This document shows positions 50,956-58,401 of a stretch of DNA of 64,000 nt, piece after piece. Positions within the stretch are counted from its first letter, which is position 1. Every line of letters starts with the position of its first letter. Source of the stretch: Paraburkholderia agricolaris (GTDB taxonomy: Bacteria; Pseudomonadota; Gammaproteobacteria; Burkholderiales; Burkholderiaceae); the NCBI RefSeq assembly GCF_009455635.1, contig NZ_QPER01000001.1, positions 3,286,001 through 3,350,000 of the forward strand, in the 5' to 3' direction. Both the position numbers and the translations under genes were made by a program. The notes below the pieces were generated by a model. It was not told the DNA's origin. It did no database searches and saw only the letters and a program-made list of their open reading frames with translations.

Positions 50956-51681
50956 TTACGGAATCAGATGAATCGCGTGCTGGAAGACGAGTTGCAATTG
51001 CGCAAACAGCGCAGGCACACTCAACACCACCGCTAGAGAAAGCACCAGCGCCTTGACGGTGCGCGCGGTCGCAAACGGGTTGAGGCGCTTCGCGTGGCGC
51101 GACATCAGTCCGAAAGCGATGTCCACCATCAGCACGAGACCGAGCAGTGGGCTTGCGAGCCGCACGCCGTCGATAAACGTGTCCGTGATATCGCGTAGCG
51201 CGAGTTGCCGGAAAACGTCGACCAGATCGGTCCGCCAGCGTCCCGGTGGCCATAGCACCCAGGCGTCGGCAAAAAAGCCGAATAGCAACGGCAAGCCGGG
51301 CCCGGTGAAGAGCGTCAACGCGGCGAACTGCAGGAACAATGTTTCGAACAGCGCCGCGTCCTGCTGGAAGTTCGGGTCGTACATCGCGGCGCTCGCGTAG
51401 CCGCCCTGCTGGTCGAGAATCGCGCCGGCCGCGGCGGCGGCATGAAAAATCGTGCTGAGCAGCAAACCCAGCGCGATGCCGGTGGCCACCTCGAGACCGG
51501 CGCCCGTCAGCAGATGCGGCGGCCAGCCGACCTGCTGCGGCAGCATGGCGAGGGCCAGCAGCACCGGCAGGCGCAGCGCGATACCCAGCGAGCCGCTCTG
51601 CCCGAATGGAATCAGAAAGAGCGCCACGGCGGGGCGGATCGCGCAGAAGGCGAAGCCCTCCAGATAGTCGACGTGGTTCAT
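50956..51681 (-). CDS. sctT: T3SS export apparatus protein SctT
   Basis: A 241-residue multi-spanning membrane protein of the FliR/SctT family, with about six helices. Family segments include EVATGIALGLLLSTIFHAAA, GAILDQQGGYASAAMYDPNF and ASPLLGLVLMVDIAFGLMSR. It starts 2 nt after the sctS stop. It forms the export gate core with SctR and SctS. It is slightly shorter than many SctT proteins, but all segments seem present. Confidence 0.9.
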   Translation of the reverse strand: MNHVDYLEGFAFCAIRPAVALFLIPFGQSGSLGIALRLPVLLALAMLPQQVGWPPHLLTGAGLEVATGIALGLLLSTIFHAAAAAGAILDQQGGYASAAMYDPNFQQDAALFETLFLQFAALTLFTGPGLPLLFGFFADAWVLWPPGRWRTDLVDVFRQLALRDITDTFIDGVRLASPLLGLVLMVDIAFGLMSRHAKRLNPFATARTVKALVLSLAVVLSVPALFAQLQLVFQHAIHLIP

Positions 51682-51683
51682 GT

Positions 51684-51959
51684 TCAGTGCAGGCGCCCCG
51701 CCGCGATGAACGTGAAGACGTGCGCGAGAAAACGCGCCAGTTCGCGACTCGCCCACGGTCCGGTGAGCATCAGCACGAAGCCCACGCAGATGATCTTCAC
51801 GCCGTACGGCAGGCTCTGATCCTGAATCTGCGTGATCGACTGCAGGAGGCCGATCACGAGACCCACGGCGGTGGCGACCGCGAGCGCCGGCAACGAGAGC
51901 CAGAACACCAGCAGCAATGCGTCGCTGGACAAGGTGGCGAGAGTCGGCACGCTGCTCAT
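51684..51959 (-). CDS. sctS: T3SS export apparatus protein SctS
   Basis: A 91-residue protein with two membrane helices, as in the FliQ/SctS family. The diagnostic loop GLLQSITQIQDQSLPYGVKI lies between them. The ATG overlaps the sctR stop as ATGA. It is part of the SctRST export gate in the inner membrane. Confidence 0.93.
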   Translation of the reverse strand: MSSVPTLATLSSDALLLVFWLSLPALAVATAVGLVIGLLQSITQIQDQSLPYGVKIICVGFVLMLTGPWASRELARFLAHVFTFIAAGRLH

Positions 51960-52606
51960 TTAGCGTAGCCGACAATGAGGCCGTGCATCAGCCTGGACAT
52001 GCCCGATACCGATACGAAGACGAACAGCTTCAACGGAATCGATACCGTGCTCGGCGACAGCATCATCATGCCCATCGCCGTCAGCACGTTGGCCACCACG
52101 AGATCCACTACCAGGAACGCGATATACAGCAGGAAGCCCGCTTCGAAGCCGCTTGAAATCTCGCTGATCAGAAACGCGGGAATCAGAAGCGGCATATCGG
52201 TTTCGCGCGCGTCGCGGGCGGGGTCGATCCGCTTCGCGGCCGTGACGAGAAACTGCCGCTCGGCGGGGCGCGAATGCTTCATCATGAAATCGCCGAGCGG
52301 GCCGCGCACCGCCTGCAGCAACTCGGCGGGACGCGGCAGGGCGCCGGTGCTTTCAGCGCCCTGCGCGTCGTCGAGCGCCGACTGGATGGCGGCAATCGTC
52401 GGTGCCATCACGACCAGCGTCGCCGCGAGCGCGAGGCCCGAGATCACGAGATTGCTCGGCGCCTGCTGCACACCGAGCGCGGAACGCAGCAAGGTCAGAA
52501 CGATGCTGAACTTCGTGAACGAGGTGGTCATCGCGACCGCGAGCGGTAGCAGGCCCATCATGAAAAACAGACTGACGACCTGCAACTGGTCGAGTTGGGC
52601 GATCAT
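51956..52606 (-). CDS. sctR: T3SS export apparatus protein SctR
   Basis: A 216-residue FliP/SctR-family membrane protein with about four helices. FTKFSIVLTLLRSALGVQQA and PSNLVISGLALAATLVVMAP are the typical N-terminal block, and PAFLISEISSGFEAGFLLYI plus MGMMMLSPSTVSIPLKLFVF are the C-terminal hallmarks. The ATG overlaps the sctQ stop as ATGA. It pentamerises around SctS and SctT. Confidence 0.96.
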   Translation of the reverse strand: MIAQLDQLQVVSLFFMMGLLPLAVAMTTSFTKFSIVLTLLRSALGVQQAPSNLVISGLALAATLVVMAPTIAAIQSALDDAQGAESTGALPRPAELLQAVRGPLGDFMMKHSRPAERQFLVTAAKRIDPARDARETDMPLLIPAFLISEISSGFEAGFLLYIAFLVVDLVVANVLTAMGMMMLSPSTVSIPLKLFVFVSVSGMSRLMHGLIVGYAK

Positions 52607-53574
52607 GCCGGCAGATCTCCGTGCGTCAATCGCGTGACGCGCACGCCGAGCGATCCCTCGATATCGATCAGTTCGCCACGCGCGAACGGAATCCCTTGAC
52701 ATAGCAACGTTACCTTCCGTTCACGCGTCGGCAAGCGAAACGCGACGATCGATCCCTCGCGCAAATGCGCCAGTTCGGCAACCGATAGCGACAGCGTGCC
52801 GAGCACGGCGTCGAACGGAAAAGTCAGGGCGTCGATGGGCAGCAGTTCGCTGCTCACTTCGAGGGGCGTGGCGGCTTCGGTCAGGACTTGGTCAATCATG
52901 GTGTGCTCCTCAGCAAACTTCAACAAAACCCTGCCCGTGCCCATTCGCATGGGCACACGCAGGCAACAGGAATGACGGTCGAATAGCAGTGCGTCGCCCA
53001 CCGCGATCTTGCGCAGGCGCGGCAGCGATAAAGACGGACCGCTCACGCAAACAGGCAGGCGCACGTGAAGGCGTGCGAGCAGCGCCTCGCGGCCGACCGG
53101 GGGCGGCGGCCGCTGGCGCAGCCAGGCGTCGACCGCCGGACTGCGAAACGAAAAATGTGCTGTGCGACCGCTCGCGGTGTGCGTCACGGCGACGCCGTAG
53201 GCGCCCGTCGGCGCGAGCGCATCGAAGGCAACACCGTTCACGTCGAAGGTAAAACCAAACAGACCTTCGAGCGCGCACAGCCAGTCGCTCAGGGCGTCGG
53301 TGATATGCGTGGGGGCCGCGTCGCCGCGCGCGCCGAGCACCGGCGTGGCGAGTTCGGGCAGTAGCGCGCCGGCGTCGCACGCCACGCTGAACGGCGATTG
53401 CGCGGCAACGCCCGAGAGCAACAGCGGATAGCGCTCGCGGCACGCTTCGAATTGCAGCGTGAAGCGCCGCGCGCCGACCTGCACCGCGAGCGGGAAGCCA
53501 AAATGCCGGATCGCCAGGTTGTGGCGCTCCACGTCCTCCAGCGCGAGCGTCTCCATGTCGGGCCAGAGCGTCAT
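52603..53574 (-). CDS. sctQ: T3SS cytoplasmic ring (sorting platform) protein SctQ
   Basis: A 323-residue protein. The N-terminal two thirds are poorly conserved; the C-terminal SpoA domain is clear (about 240-315: LPIDALTFPFDAVLGTLSLS, VTLLCQGIPFARGELIDIEG). SctQ forms the pods of the cytoplasmic sorting platform with SctK and SctL. The ATG overlaps the sctL stop as ATGA. An internal Met226 (52899) has its own GAGGAG ribosome site and would yield a 98-residue SpoA-only SctQ-C. Confidence 0.9.
   Translation of the reverse strand: MTLWPDMETLALEDVERHNLAIRHFGFPLAVQVGARRFTLQFEACRERYPLLLSGVAAQSPFSVACDAGALLPELATPVLGARGDAAPTHITDALSDWLCALEGLFGFTFDVNGVAFDALAPTGAYGVAVTHTASGRTAHFSFRSPAVDAWLRQRPPPPVGREALLARLHVRLPVCVSGPSLSLPRLRKIAVGDALLFDRHSCCLRVPMRMGTGRVLLKFAEEHTMIDQVLTEAATPLEVSSELLPIDALTFPFDAVLGTLSLSVAELAHLREGSIVAFRLPTRERKVTLLCQGIPFARGELIDIEGSLGVRVTRLTHGDLPA
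52897..52911 (-). promoter_or_regulatory. Internal ribosome binding site and start for SctQ-C
   Basis: On the coding strand GAGGAG (52911-52906) is followed after 6 nt by ATG (52899-52897), in frame with sctQ at codon 226. It starts a 98-residue product comprising the SpoA domain. Comparable internal starts produce YscQ-C in Yersinia and similar short forms in other systems, where they are needed for the sorting platform. Use of this site is predicted, not shown. Confidence 0.65.
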
Positions 53575-54386
53575 GCCGCCTCCCGGATATAGGGGCGACG
53601 CACGATGCGCACGACGTTCGGCGGCGGGGCCGGCGGCACTGACGGTGGTGGCGAAAGTGGTGGCGAAGGCGGCGGCGCGATCGTCACGGGCGCCGACAAC
53701 GCGGCCAACGTGTCGCGCACGCCGTGCTCGATCGCCGCTAGCGTCGTGCGGCCGGCCCGATCCGGGAAGTCGTATTGGTGCAGCATCGCAGCCACGCCAT
53801 CGCGCATGCCCTGCTCCAGCGCGCGCAACTGCACCTTGAGGCCGCCGTCGATCACGCCCGCCTCCGTTTCGATCACGCACGAGTGCGCGGGCAGACCCGC
53901 ATCGGCAAGCACCGTGCATAACGGCGCGCCCAGTTCGCGCTCAACCGTGCCGATCAGTTGCTTCGCCTCGTCGAACACCTCAGGGGCGACGCGCACTGAG
54001 ACCAGCCGCTGTGATTGCGCGACGATCACCGAGCGGCGCAACTGATTCGCGAGCGCCGCCGAGGGCGGCAATTCGCCCACGATGTCCGTCACCGCCTCGA
54101 GCACCATGCGCATGAGCCGCTCCTCGAGACGATGCGCCGCGTACGCCGCCGCAGCCGTGCGCGCGACCTGCTCGCGCAACGCGGCGGCGACGCCGGACGC
54201 GTGCCCGCGCCGCCACGCCCGCCGCTTGAGCTTACGGGCGAGCGTCACGAGCCGACTGCGCTCGCGGGCGGTTTCGGCAGCGCGCTCCGCCTCGACGGCG
54301 CGCAGGCCATCGAGCGACAGTTGCTCACGTATGCTCAGATGCCCGTCGCATTCAATTCGCCACGGGCCAATTCGGCAGATCAGCAT
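53571..54386 (-). CDS. sctL: T3SS stator protein SctL, with unusual proline-rich tail
   Basis: A 271-residue FliH/SctL-like protein. The N-terminus begins LICRIGPWRIECDGHLSIRE, then a long Arg/Ala-rich helix (RSRLVTLARKLKRRAWRRGH) and a C-terminal domain with VSVRVAPEVFDEAKQLIG and ETEAGVIDGGLKVQLRAL, the usual SctL motif. It regulates the SctN ATPase and links it to SctQ. The last 30 residues are a Pro-rich run (APPPSPPLSPPPSVPPAPPP) not typical of the family. It overlaps sctK by 7 nt. Confidence 0.9.
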   Translation of the reverse strand: MLICRIGPWRIECDGHLSIREQLSLDGLRAVEAERAAETARERSRLVTLARKLKRRAWRRGHASGVAAALREQVARTAAAAYAAHRLEERLMRMVLEAVTDIVGELPPSAALANQLRRSVIVAQSQRLVSVRVAPEVFDEAKQLIGTVERELGAPLCTVLADAGLPAHSCVIETEAGVIDGGLKVQLRALEQGMRDGVAAMLHQYDFPDRAGRTTLAAIEHGVRDTLAALSAPVTIAPPPSPPLSPPPSVPPAPPPNVVRIVRRPYIREAA

Positions 54387-54955
54387 GGCTTGCCCTCCAA
54401 CAGACGTCGCGCGGTAGCGACCAGCTCGCGTGCGTCGGCGGCGGTGAATTCGTGCACCTGGTAATGCGACGCGGCTTCTGAAATCCCGCGCGGCAACCTC
54501 AGGCTCCACCAGAACGCGTAGCGCGAATCTGCGGCAGCTTCGAGCGCCAATGCGAGGCCGACCGCCGTCATCTCGCGGCGGCTGAACAGCGGCGGCATGG
54601 GTTCGATCCGCAGATCGGCAACGGCCGCGCGTGGGTGACGCTGGATCGCGCCGAGCATGCGCGGCGCGACGCCCATCGCGAAGGCGGTGCGCGCCTGCGC
54701 GGCGACCACGCGGCGCAGCGAACGGGCGAACGCGAGCGCGGCGACGATGCGGCACAGGCGCGCGCACGCGGGACGCGGCCAGATCGGCAGCGCGGGCGGC
54801 ACGTCGGAAAGCGCCACCTGAACCAATTGCGGGTAGCGGCCAAACAGCGCCGCATGTGCATTGCGCGCGGCGCGTTCGTTGCGGATCGGACGGCCGTCCT
54901 CGAGCCAGCTGTGATGCGCCCAGTCCGCCGGCGCGCAGGTATAGGCGTGCTTCAT
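54380..54955 (-). CDS. sctK: T3SS sorting-platform protein SctK
   Basis: A 191-residue, helix-rich, Ala/Arg-rich soluble protein between sctJ and sctL, the constant position of sctK (YscK/HrpD-like). Sequence conservation in the family is weak; LARGISEAASHYQVHEF-like C-terminal text gives little more. ATG overlaps the sctJ stop as ATGA. Assignment is by order and size. It would connect the SctD ring to SctQ. Confidence 0.75.
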   Translation of the reverse strand: MKHAYTCAPADWAHHSWLEDGRPIRNERAARNAHAALFGRYPQLVQVALSDVPPALPIWPRPACARLCRIVAALAFARSLRRVVAAQARTAFAMGVAPRMLGAIQRHPRAAVADLRIEPMPPLFSRREMTAVGLALALEAAADSRYAFWWSLRLPRGISEAASHYQVHEFTAADARELVATARRLLEGKPC

Positions 54956-55887
54956 GCGTCTTCTCCGCGATGCTCCGTCGGGCCGGCCGCTTCTCCTGCT
55001 TCTTTCGCTTCGCCGGCTGCGCGTGGCTTGTCGCCCGTCATCGGCTCGCGGCGCCCGTCTGACGCGCCTGCCGGCTTGCGGCCGCCGCGCGGCTCGCGTT
55101 CGAACCGCGTGCGCAGACCCGAGCGCCATAGCCAGATCGATCCCGACACCAGCAGCACCAGCGCAGCCAGCGCACCCAGCACGGTGGTGGCACGCGACGG
55201 CATGCGCGCCCTGGCTTCGCTACAGGTCGTCACGCTGACCGCGCCTGCGGCGCTGGCCACATCGTTTCCGCCGGCGATGTCGTGATCGTTGTCGCAACCG
55301 CCAGGAAAACTCAGCACCGGCGTGACCGGCACGAGCGTCAAGGCCACGCGCTCGGGCATCAGTCCCTCGACCCCACCCGCCACCAGCGCGCGAATCCGGT
55401 CACGCATCGGTTCAAGATTGGTGTCGCCCCGGTAGCGCATCATCACGGAGGCCGACGGCAGCGTGTCGTGCGTCGGGTCCATCGGATCCTTCTCCGGCAG
55501 CACGATATGCACGCGCGCCAGCAACACGCCGTCCATCTTTTCAAGCGTTTCGGAGAGTTCCTGCGACAGGCCGAACACGTAGCGAATCCGGTCCTCCTCC
55601 GGACTTGAGATCAAACCCTGGCGGCTGAACAGGTCGCCGAGGTTGGCGTGGCCGCCGCGCGGCAGCGCATAAGCGCTCGCGAGTTCGGTGGCGACCACCG
55701 CGTCGGCGTCGTCGACGGAAATGTTCCAGCTCCGGTCGGCGTTGCGTTCCTTGTAGCCATTGATGCCGTGATGGCTCAACGCGGCGACGATCCGGTTCGC
55801 CTGGTCCTCGTCCAGGCCTTCGAATAGCGAGGTTCTGCAGCCGGCAAGGAGGAACAGCACCGGCAGCAGGATCAGAACGCGGCGCAT
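54952..55887 (-). CDS. sctJ: T3SS inner-membrane ring lipoprotein SctJ
   Basis: A 311-residue YscJ/FliF-family lipoprotein. The signal peptide ends in the lipobox LLAGC with Cys17, followed by RTSLFEGLDEDQANRIVAAL, a family hallmark. The periplasmic ring-building motifs continue through ALPRGGHANLGDLFSRQGLI and VLLARVHIVLPEKDP. A C-terminal membrane helix (VLGALAALVLLVSGSIWLW) precedes an Arg/Gly/Glu-rich tail. The start overlaps the sctI stop as TGATG. It is longer than typical because of a loop with two Cys before the last helix. Confidence 0.95.
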   Translation of the reverse strand: MRRVLILLPVLFLLAGCRTSLFEGLDEDQANRIVAALSHHGINGYKERNADRSWNISVDDADAVVATELASAYALPRGGHANLGDLFSRQGLISSPEEDRIRYVFGLSQELSETLEKMDGVLLARVHIVLPEKDPMDPTHDTLPSASVMMRYRGDTNLEPMRDRIRALVAGGVEGLMPERVALTLVPVTPVLSFPGGCDNDHDIAGGNDVASAAGAVSVTTCSEARARMPSRATTVLGALAALVLLVSGSIWLWRSGLRTRFEREPRGGRKPAGASDGRREPMTGDKPRAAGEAKEAGEAAGPTEHRGEDA

Positions 55888-56210
55888 CAGCTTCGCTGCG
55901 ACAGCGTCTGGATCGCGCGACCGGCTTCGTCGGCGACGCGCACCGTCATCTGCACCCGCACCGCGAACGCGCCCATGTCCGCCTGGAGACGCAACATGTC
56001 GGAGGTCGAAATGCGACCGGAGTCGAGCTGCTCCATGTGCGTGTTCAGTTGCTGTGCCGACGCGTCCTGGGCGTCCTGGGCGCGCGCCAGCAGACGTTCG
56101 ATCAGGGAGCCGTCGGTAGCCGCGTCGCCTGGCTGGCCGATGGTCTGGGCGCCGACGGTGGACCAAAGATCGGCCGGCGGCGGCGCGGTAATAACAGGGG
56201 GTTGCAACAT
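55887..56210 (-). CDS. sctI: T3SS inner rod protein SctI
   Basis: A 107-residue protein with a disordered Pro-rich start (QPPVITAPPPADLWSTVG) and a C-terminal helix (STSDMLRLQADMGAFAVRVQ) typical of SctI/YscI, which forms the inner rod at the needle base. It lies between the sctG-like gene and sctJ, the canonical place. It starts 1 nt past the previous stop. Confidence 0.82.
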   Translation of the reverse strand: MLQPPVITAPPPADLWSTVGAQTIGQPGDAATDGSLIERLLARAQDAQDASAQQLNTHMEQLDSGRISTSDMLRLQADMGAFAVRVQMTVRVADEAGRAIQTLSQRS

Positions 56211-56211
56211 A

Positions 56212-56667
56212 TCAATGTCCGCTTCGGATAGTCAGTCGTTCATTGGTGGATAGAAAAACCGCAGGGCTCGCGGTCTGGGTCGTGCTGGCGGCTCGCGCGT
56301 AAGGCACGCATTCGGGCAGGCCGAGAAAGGCCGCCGCCATGGAACTGGCGCCGGGCTCGTCGGCTGTGACACTCGTCAACATCCGCACGCCGGCCGCGTA
56401 GCGCTGCTCGAGCACCAGACACACGCCAAGCCAGGCGCGCGCGAGCATGCTGGCGGGCGCGACGTCCATCGCCCGGCCAAACAACAGCGAGGCGCCGCGA
56501 TAGTTGGCGCGGTCCAGTTCGACGAGACCAAGGCCGAGATACGGAAAAGCGCGCTGCGGATACAGCAACGCCAGTCGCTCGAACAGATAGCGCGCCTCGT
56601 CGAAGCGTCGGTAGACGCGGGCGTAATGGCCGATCGAAATCAGCAGTTCCAGGGTATCGTCCTGCAT
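56212..56667 (-). CDS. sctG: TPR-like T3SS chaperone (SctG / HrpB1-like)
   Basis: A 151-residue protein built from TPR-like helices (ISIGHYARVYRRFDEARYLF, FPYLGLGLVELDRANYRGAS, ARAWLGVCLVLEQRYAAGVR). Placed right after the needle gene, it fits SctG, a TPR needle chaperone, and also the HrpB1/HrpK family. GGGAG precedes the ATG at 56667 by about 8 nt; a longer GTG start seems unlikely. It would keep SctF monomeric in the cytoplasm. Confidence 0.72.
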   Translation of the reverse strand: MQDDTLELLISIGHYARVYRRFDEARYLFERLALLYPQRAFPYLGLGLVELDRANYRGASLLFGRAMDVAPASMLARAWLGVCLVLEQRYAAGVRMLTSVTADEPGASSMAAAFLGLPECVPYARAASTTQTASPAVFLSTNERLTIRSGH

Positions 56668-56680
56668 CGATGAAGCTCCC

Positions 56681-56702
56681 GAAGACACCCGAAGGTGTCT
56701 CC
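56681..56702 (-). promoter_or_regulatory. Intercistronic cUUCGg hairpin between sctF and sctG
   Basis: In the transcript GGAGACACC-UUCG-GGUGUCUUC forms a nine-pair stem closed by C and G around a UUCG tetraloop, an exceptionally stable fold. It lies 20 nt past the sctF stop and 14 nt ahead of the sctG start. It probably protects the sctF message end or attenuates downstream expression, so that the needle subunit is made in excess. Confidence 0.65.
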
Positions 56703-56721
56703 GTCCGGTTAAGAAAAAGCG

Positions 56722-57051
56722 TTAGTGGGAAGCGCGAGCGGTTTCCTTCTGCGCGTCAGTCAGGCCCTGGATACAGGACGTCGCGACGCTCTGGGTCGTG
56801 TTGACCGCGCCCATGGCCTGCTGCACTTTCATCATCGCGACGTTCTGCTGTTTGTCGTCCGCGCCTTCGGCCTGTTGCAGCTTGTTGTCGAAGTCCTTGT
56901 TCTGCTTCTCGAGGATCTTCGCCAGCACTTCCGACACTTTCTGCGCGGAGATGCCGCCAGTCGCGCCGACCGTGGAACCGCCATCGCCGCCGCCAAAGCC
57001 GCCGAAACCGTTGGCCCCGGTGTTCGGAGCTACTGTGTTGACCTGATTCAT
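56722..57051 (-). CDS. sctF: T3SS needle subunit SctF (probable)
   Basis: A 109-residue protein. It begins MNQVNTVAPNTG, has a glycine-rich stretch (GFGGFGGGDGGSTVG) and then two helices (AQKVSEVLAKILEKQNKDF, NVAMMKVQQAMGAVNTTQSV) separated by a short turn, as in needle subunits. AAGGAA precedes the ATG. The order D-E-F-G strongly suggests SctF, although the glycine-rich front and the helix-breaking PxNP motif typical of YscF are not clearly matched. A pilin or harpin-like role is a second possibility. Confidence 0.65.
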   Translation of the reverse strand: MNQVNTVAPNTGANGFGGFGGGDGGSTVGATGGISAQKVSEVLAKILEKQNKDFDNKLQQAEGADDKQQNVAMMKVQQAMGAVNTTQSVATSCIQGLTDAQKETARASH

Positions 57052-57326
57052 GATCTGGATTCCTTTCTGTTGTCGCGCGCGTTTGTGAAGTTGGCACTTC
57101 GTTCCACCACTTGCCGAGCCGCGCGCAAACACTCGACAAGCAGAATCAGTTCTTTTTGCGGGGCCGGCGCCGCGCTTTGCAGCACCTGGCTCAGGGCGGC
57201 GATTTCGTCCGTCAGTTGCGCAACGATGGCCGCGCGTCCCGCGCCGCCGCCTTCGGCGAGCCGCTCTTCCAGCAGCAGATCGGCGCAGGCGCCAAGGGTG
57301 CTTTTAACGGCAGTTTCTGGGGGCAT
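57048..57326 (-). CDS. sctE: SctE-like needle chaperone (YscE-type)
   Basis: A 93-residue helical protein (LGACADLLLEERLAEGGGAG, QLTDEIAALSQVLQSAA) between sctD and sctF. In Ysc-type systems that slot holds SctE, a small co-chaperone of the needle subunit. It overlaps the end of sctD by 23 nt and its stop overlaps the sctF start as ATGA. Assignment is by order and size. Confidence 0.65.
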   Translation of the reverse strand: MPPETAVKSTLGACADLLLEERLAEGGGAGRAAIVAQLTDEIAALSQVLQSAAPAPQKELILLVECLRAARQVVERSANFTNARDNRKESRS

Positions 57327-58401
57327 GGCTCGCCTCCATGAAAAATTCGTATACCGAACCATCGTCATCACGCGTCACTTCCGCGGCGCACGCCGAGATG
57401 CGTGTAATCCGGCCCACCGGCAGCCGCGCCCCGGCGAAATAACGCGTGCCCTGCGCGTCCGTGAGCCAGAGCGCATGTTTTCCAACCAGCAGATTCATGC
57501 CGAGCGCGTCGAGGGGCACCCGCACGCGGTCCGCGCCTTGCGCATGGCCTGGGAAGGTAAGGCCGCGCAAGCCGTTGATTTCGCCGCGAGCCAGCCGCTC
57601 GACGCGGCCGTAGTCCCACGATTCGGGTGACACGAAGCCACGTCCGTCGGGCAGCGTCACGCTGAACGCACCGGGTTCGGCGGCACGCACCTCGGCGCCG
57701 CGGTAATAGCGGGTGAGGAACTCCCGGACCGCGTCCTGCAACTGGTCGAGCACGATCACCCGCATGACCGGCGCGCGTTGCCGCGACCACGCGCTCGCGC
57801 TCAGCGCAGCGAGATCGGTTTGCGTACGTACGTAGCCCTCGTAGACGAGCGCGCCGGATTTCGGATCGACATGGGTCTTGACGAGCCGAAAGGTCTCGCT
57901 GGTTCGAGATGAACGCGGCGGGTCCACCAGATGGTTCGACGCGAACCACGGAAGAAGCGCCAGCGCGCACGGCGTGGCGACCACGCAGGCCCTCAGGATC
58001 GGCGAAGCGTCCGACCAGCGTCTCGTCACGTAAGCGAGCGGCGCATGGCGCAGCAGATAGGCCCGCTCGGCGTCGCGCGCCATCGTCGTGGTGGATGCAT
58101 CGCGTCCGCTGAAACGGAACTTGACCGGCCCCGCCGAGAACCACGCACCACGCCGCAACAGCACGCGACGCCCTGGCGCCAGGCTTCGCCCGAACACCGC
58201 GACGCCCGCCCGATGCGCGGTCAACGCGAGGCGCGCGTCCTGCAACTGGACACTCAGATGGCGCGCGTGGACCCCTTCGTCGATCACCATCAGATCGGCC
58301 TCGCTGCTGCTGCCGATCTGCAGTAACCGACCCGGCTGCAGCACCACGCTCGCGCCGGTGTGCACGCCGTCCGTCACCTGGATTTGCGCATCAGCGGTCA
58401 C
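57304..58401 (-). CDS. sctD: T3SS inner-membrane ring protein SctD
   Basis: A 365-residue bitopic protein from a GTG start (58401) inside the end of sctC (11-nt overlap). Residues 1-110 are the cytoplasmic FHA-like domain (SSSEADLMVIDEGVHARHLS). One membrane helix follows at about 136-153 (ACVVATPCALALLPWFAS), then a periplasmic domain with ring-building repeats (GYVRTQTDLAALSASAWSRQ). It forms the outer of the two inner-membrane rings with SctJ and anchors SctK. Confidence 0.88.
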   Translation of the reverse strand: MTADAQIQVTDGVHTGASVVLQPGRLLQIGSSSEADLMVIDEGVHARHLSVQLQDARLALTAHRAGVAVFGRSLAPGRRVLLRRGAWFSAGPVKFRFSGRDASTTTMARDAERAYLLRHAPLAYVTRRWSDASPILRACVVATPCALALLPWFASNHLVDPPRSSRTSETFRLVKTHVDPKSGALVYEGYVRTQTDLAALSASAWSRQRAPVMRVIVLDQLQDAVREFLTRYYRGAEVRAAEPGAFSVTLPDGRGFVSPESWDYGRVERLARGEINGLRGLTFPGHAQGADRVRVPLDALGMNLLVGKHALWLTDAQGTRYFAGARLPVGRITRISACAAEVTRDDDGSVYEFFMEASHAPRNCR

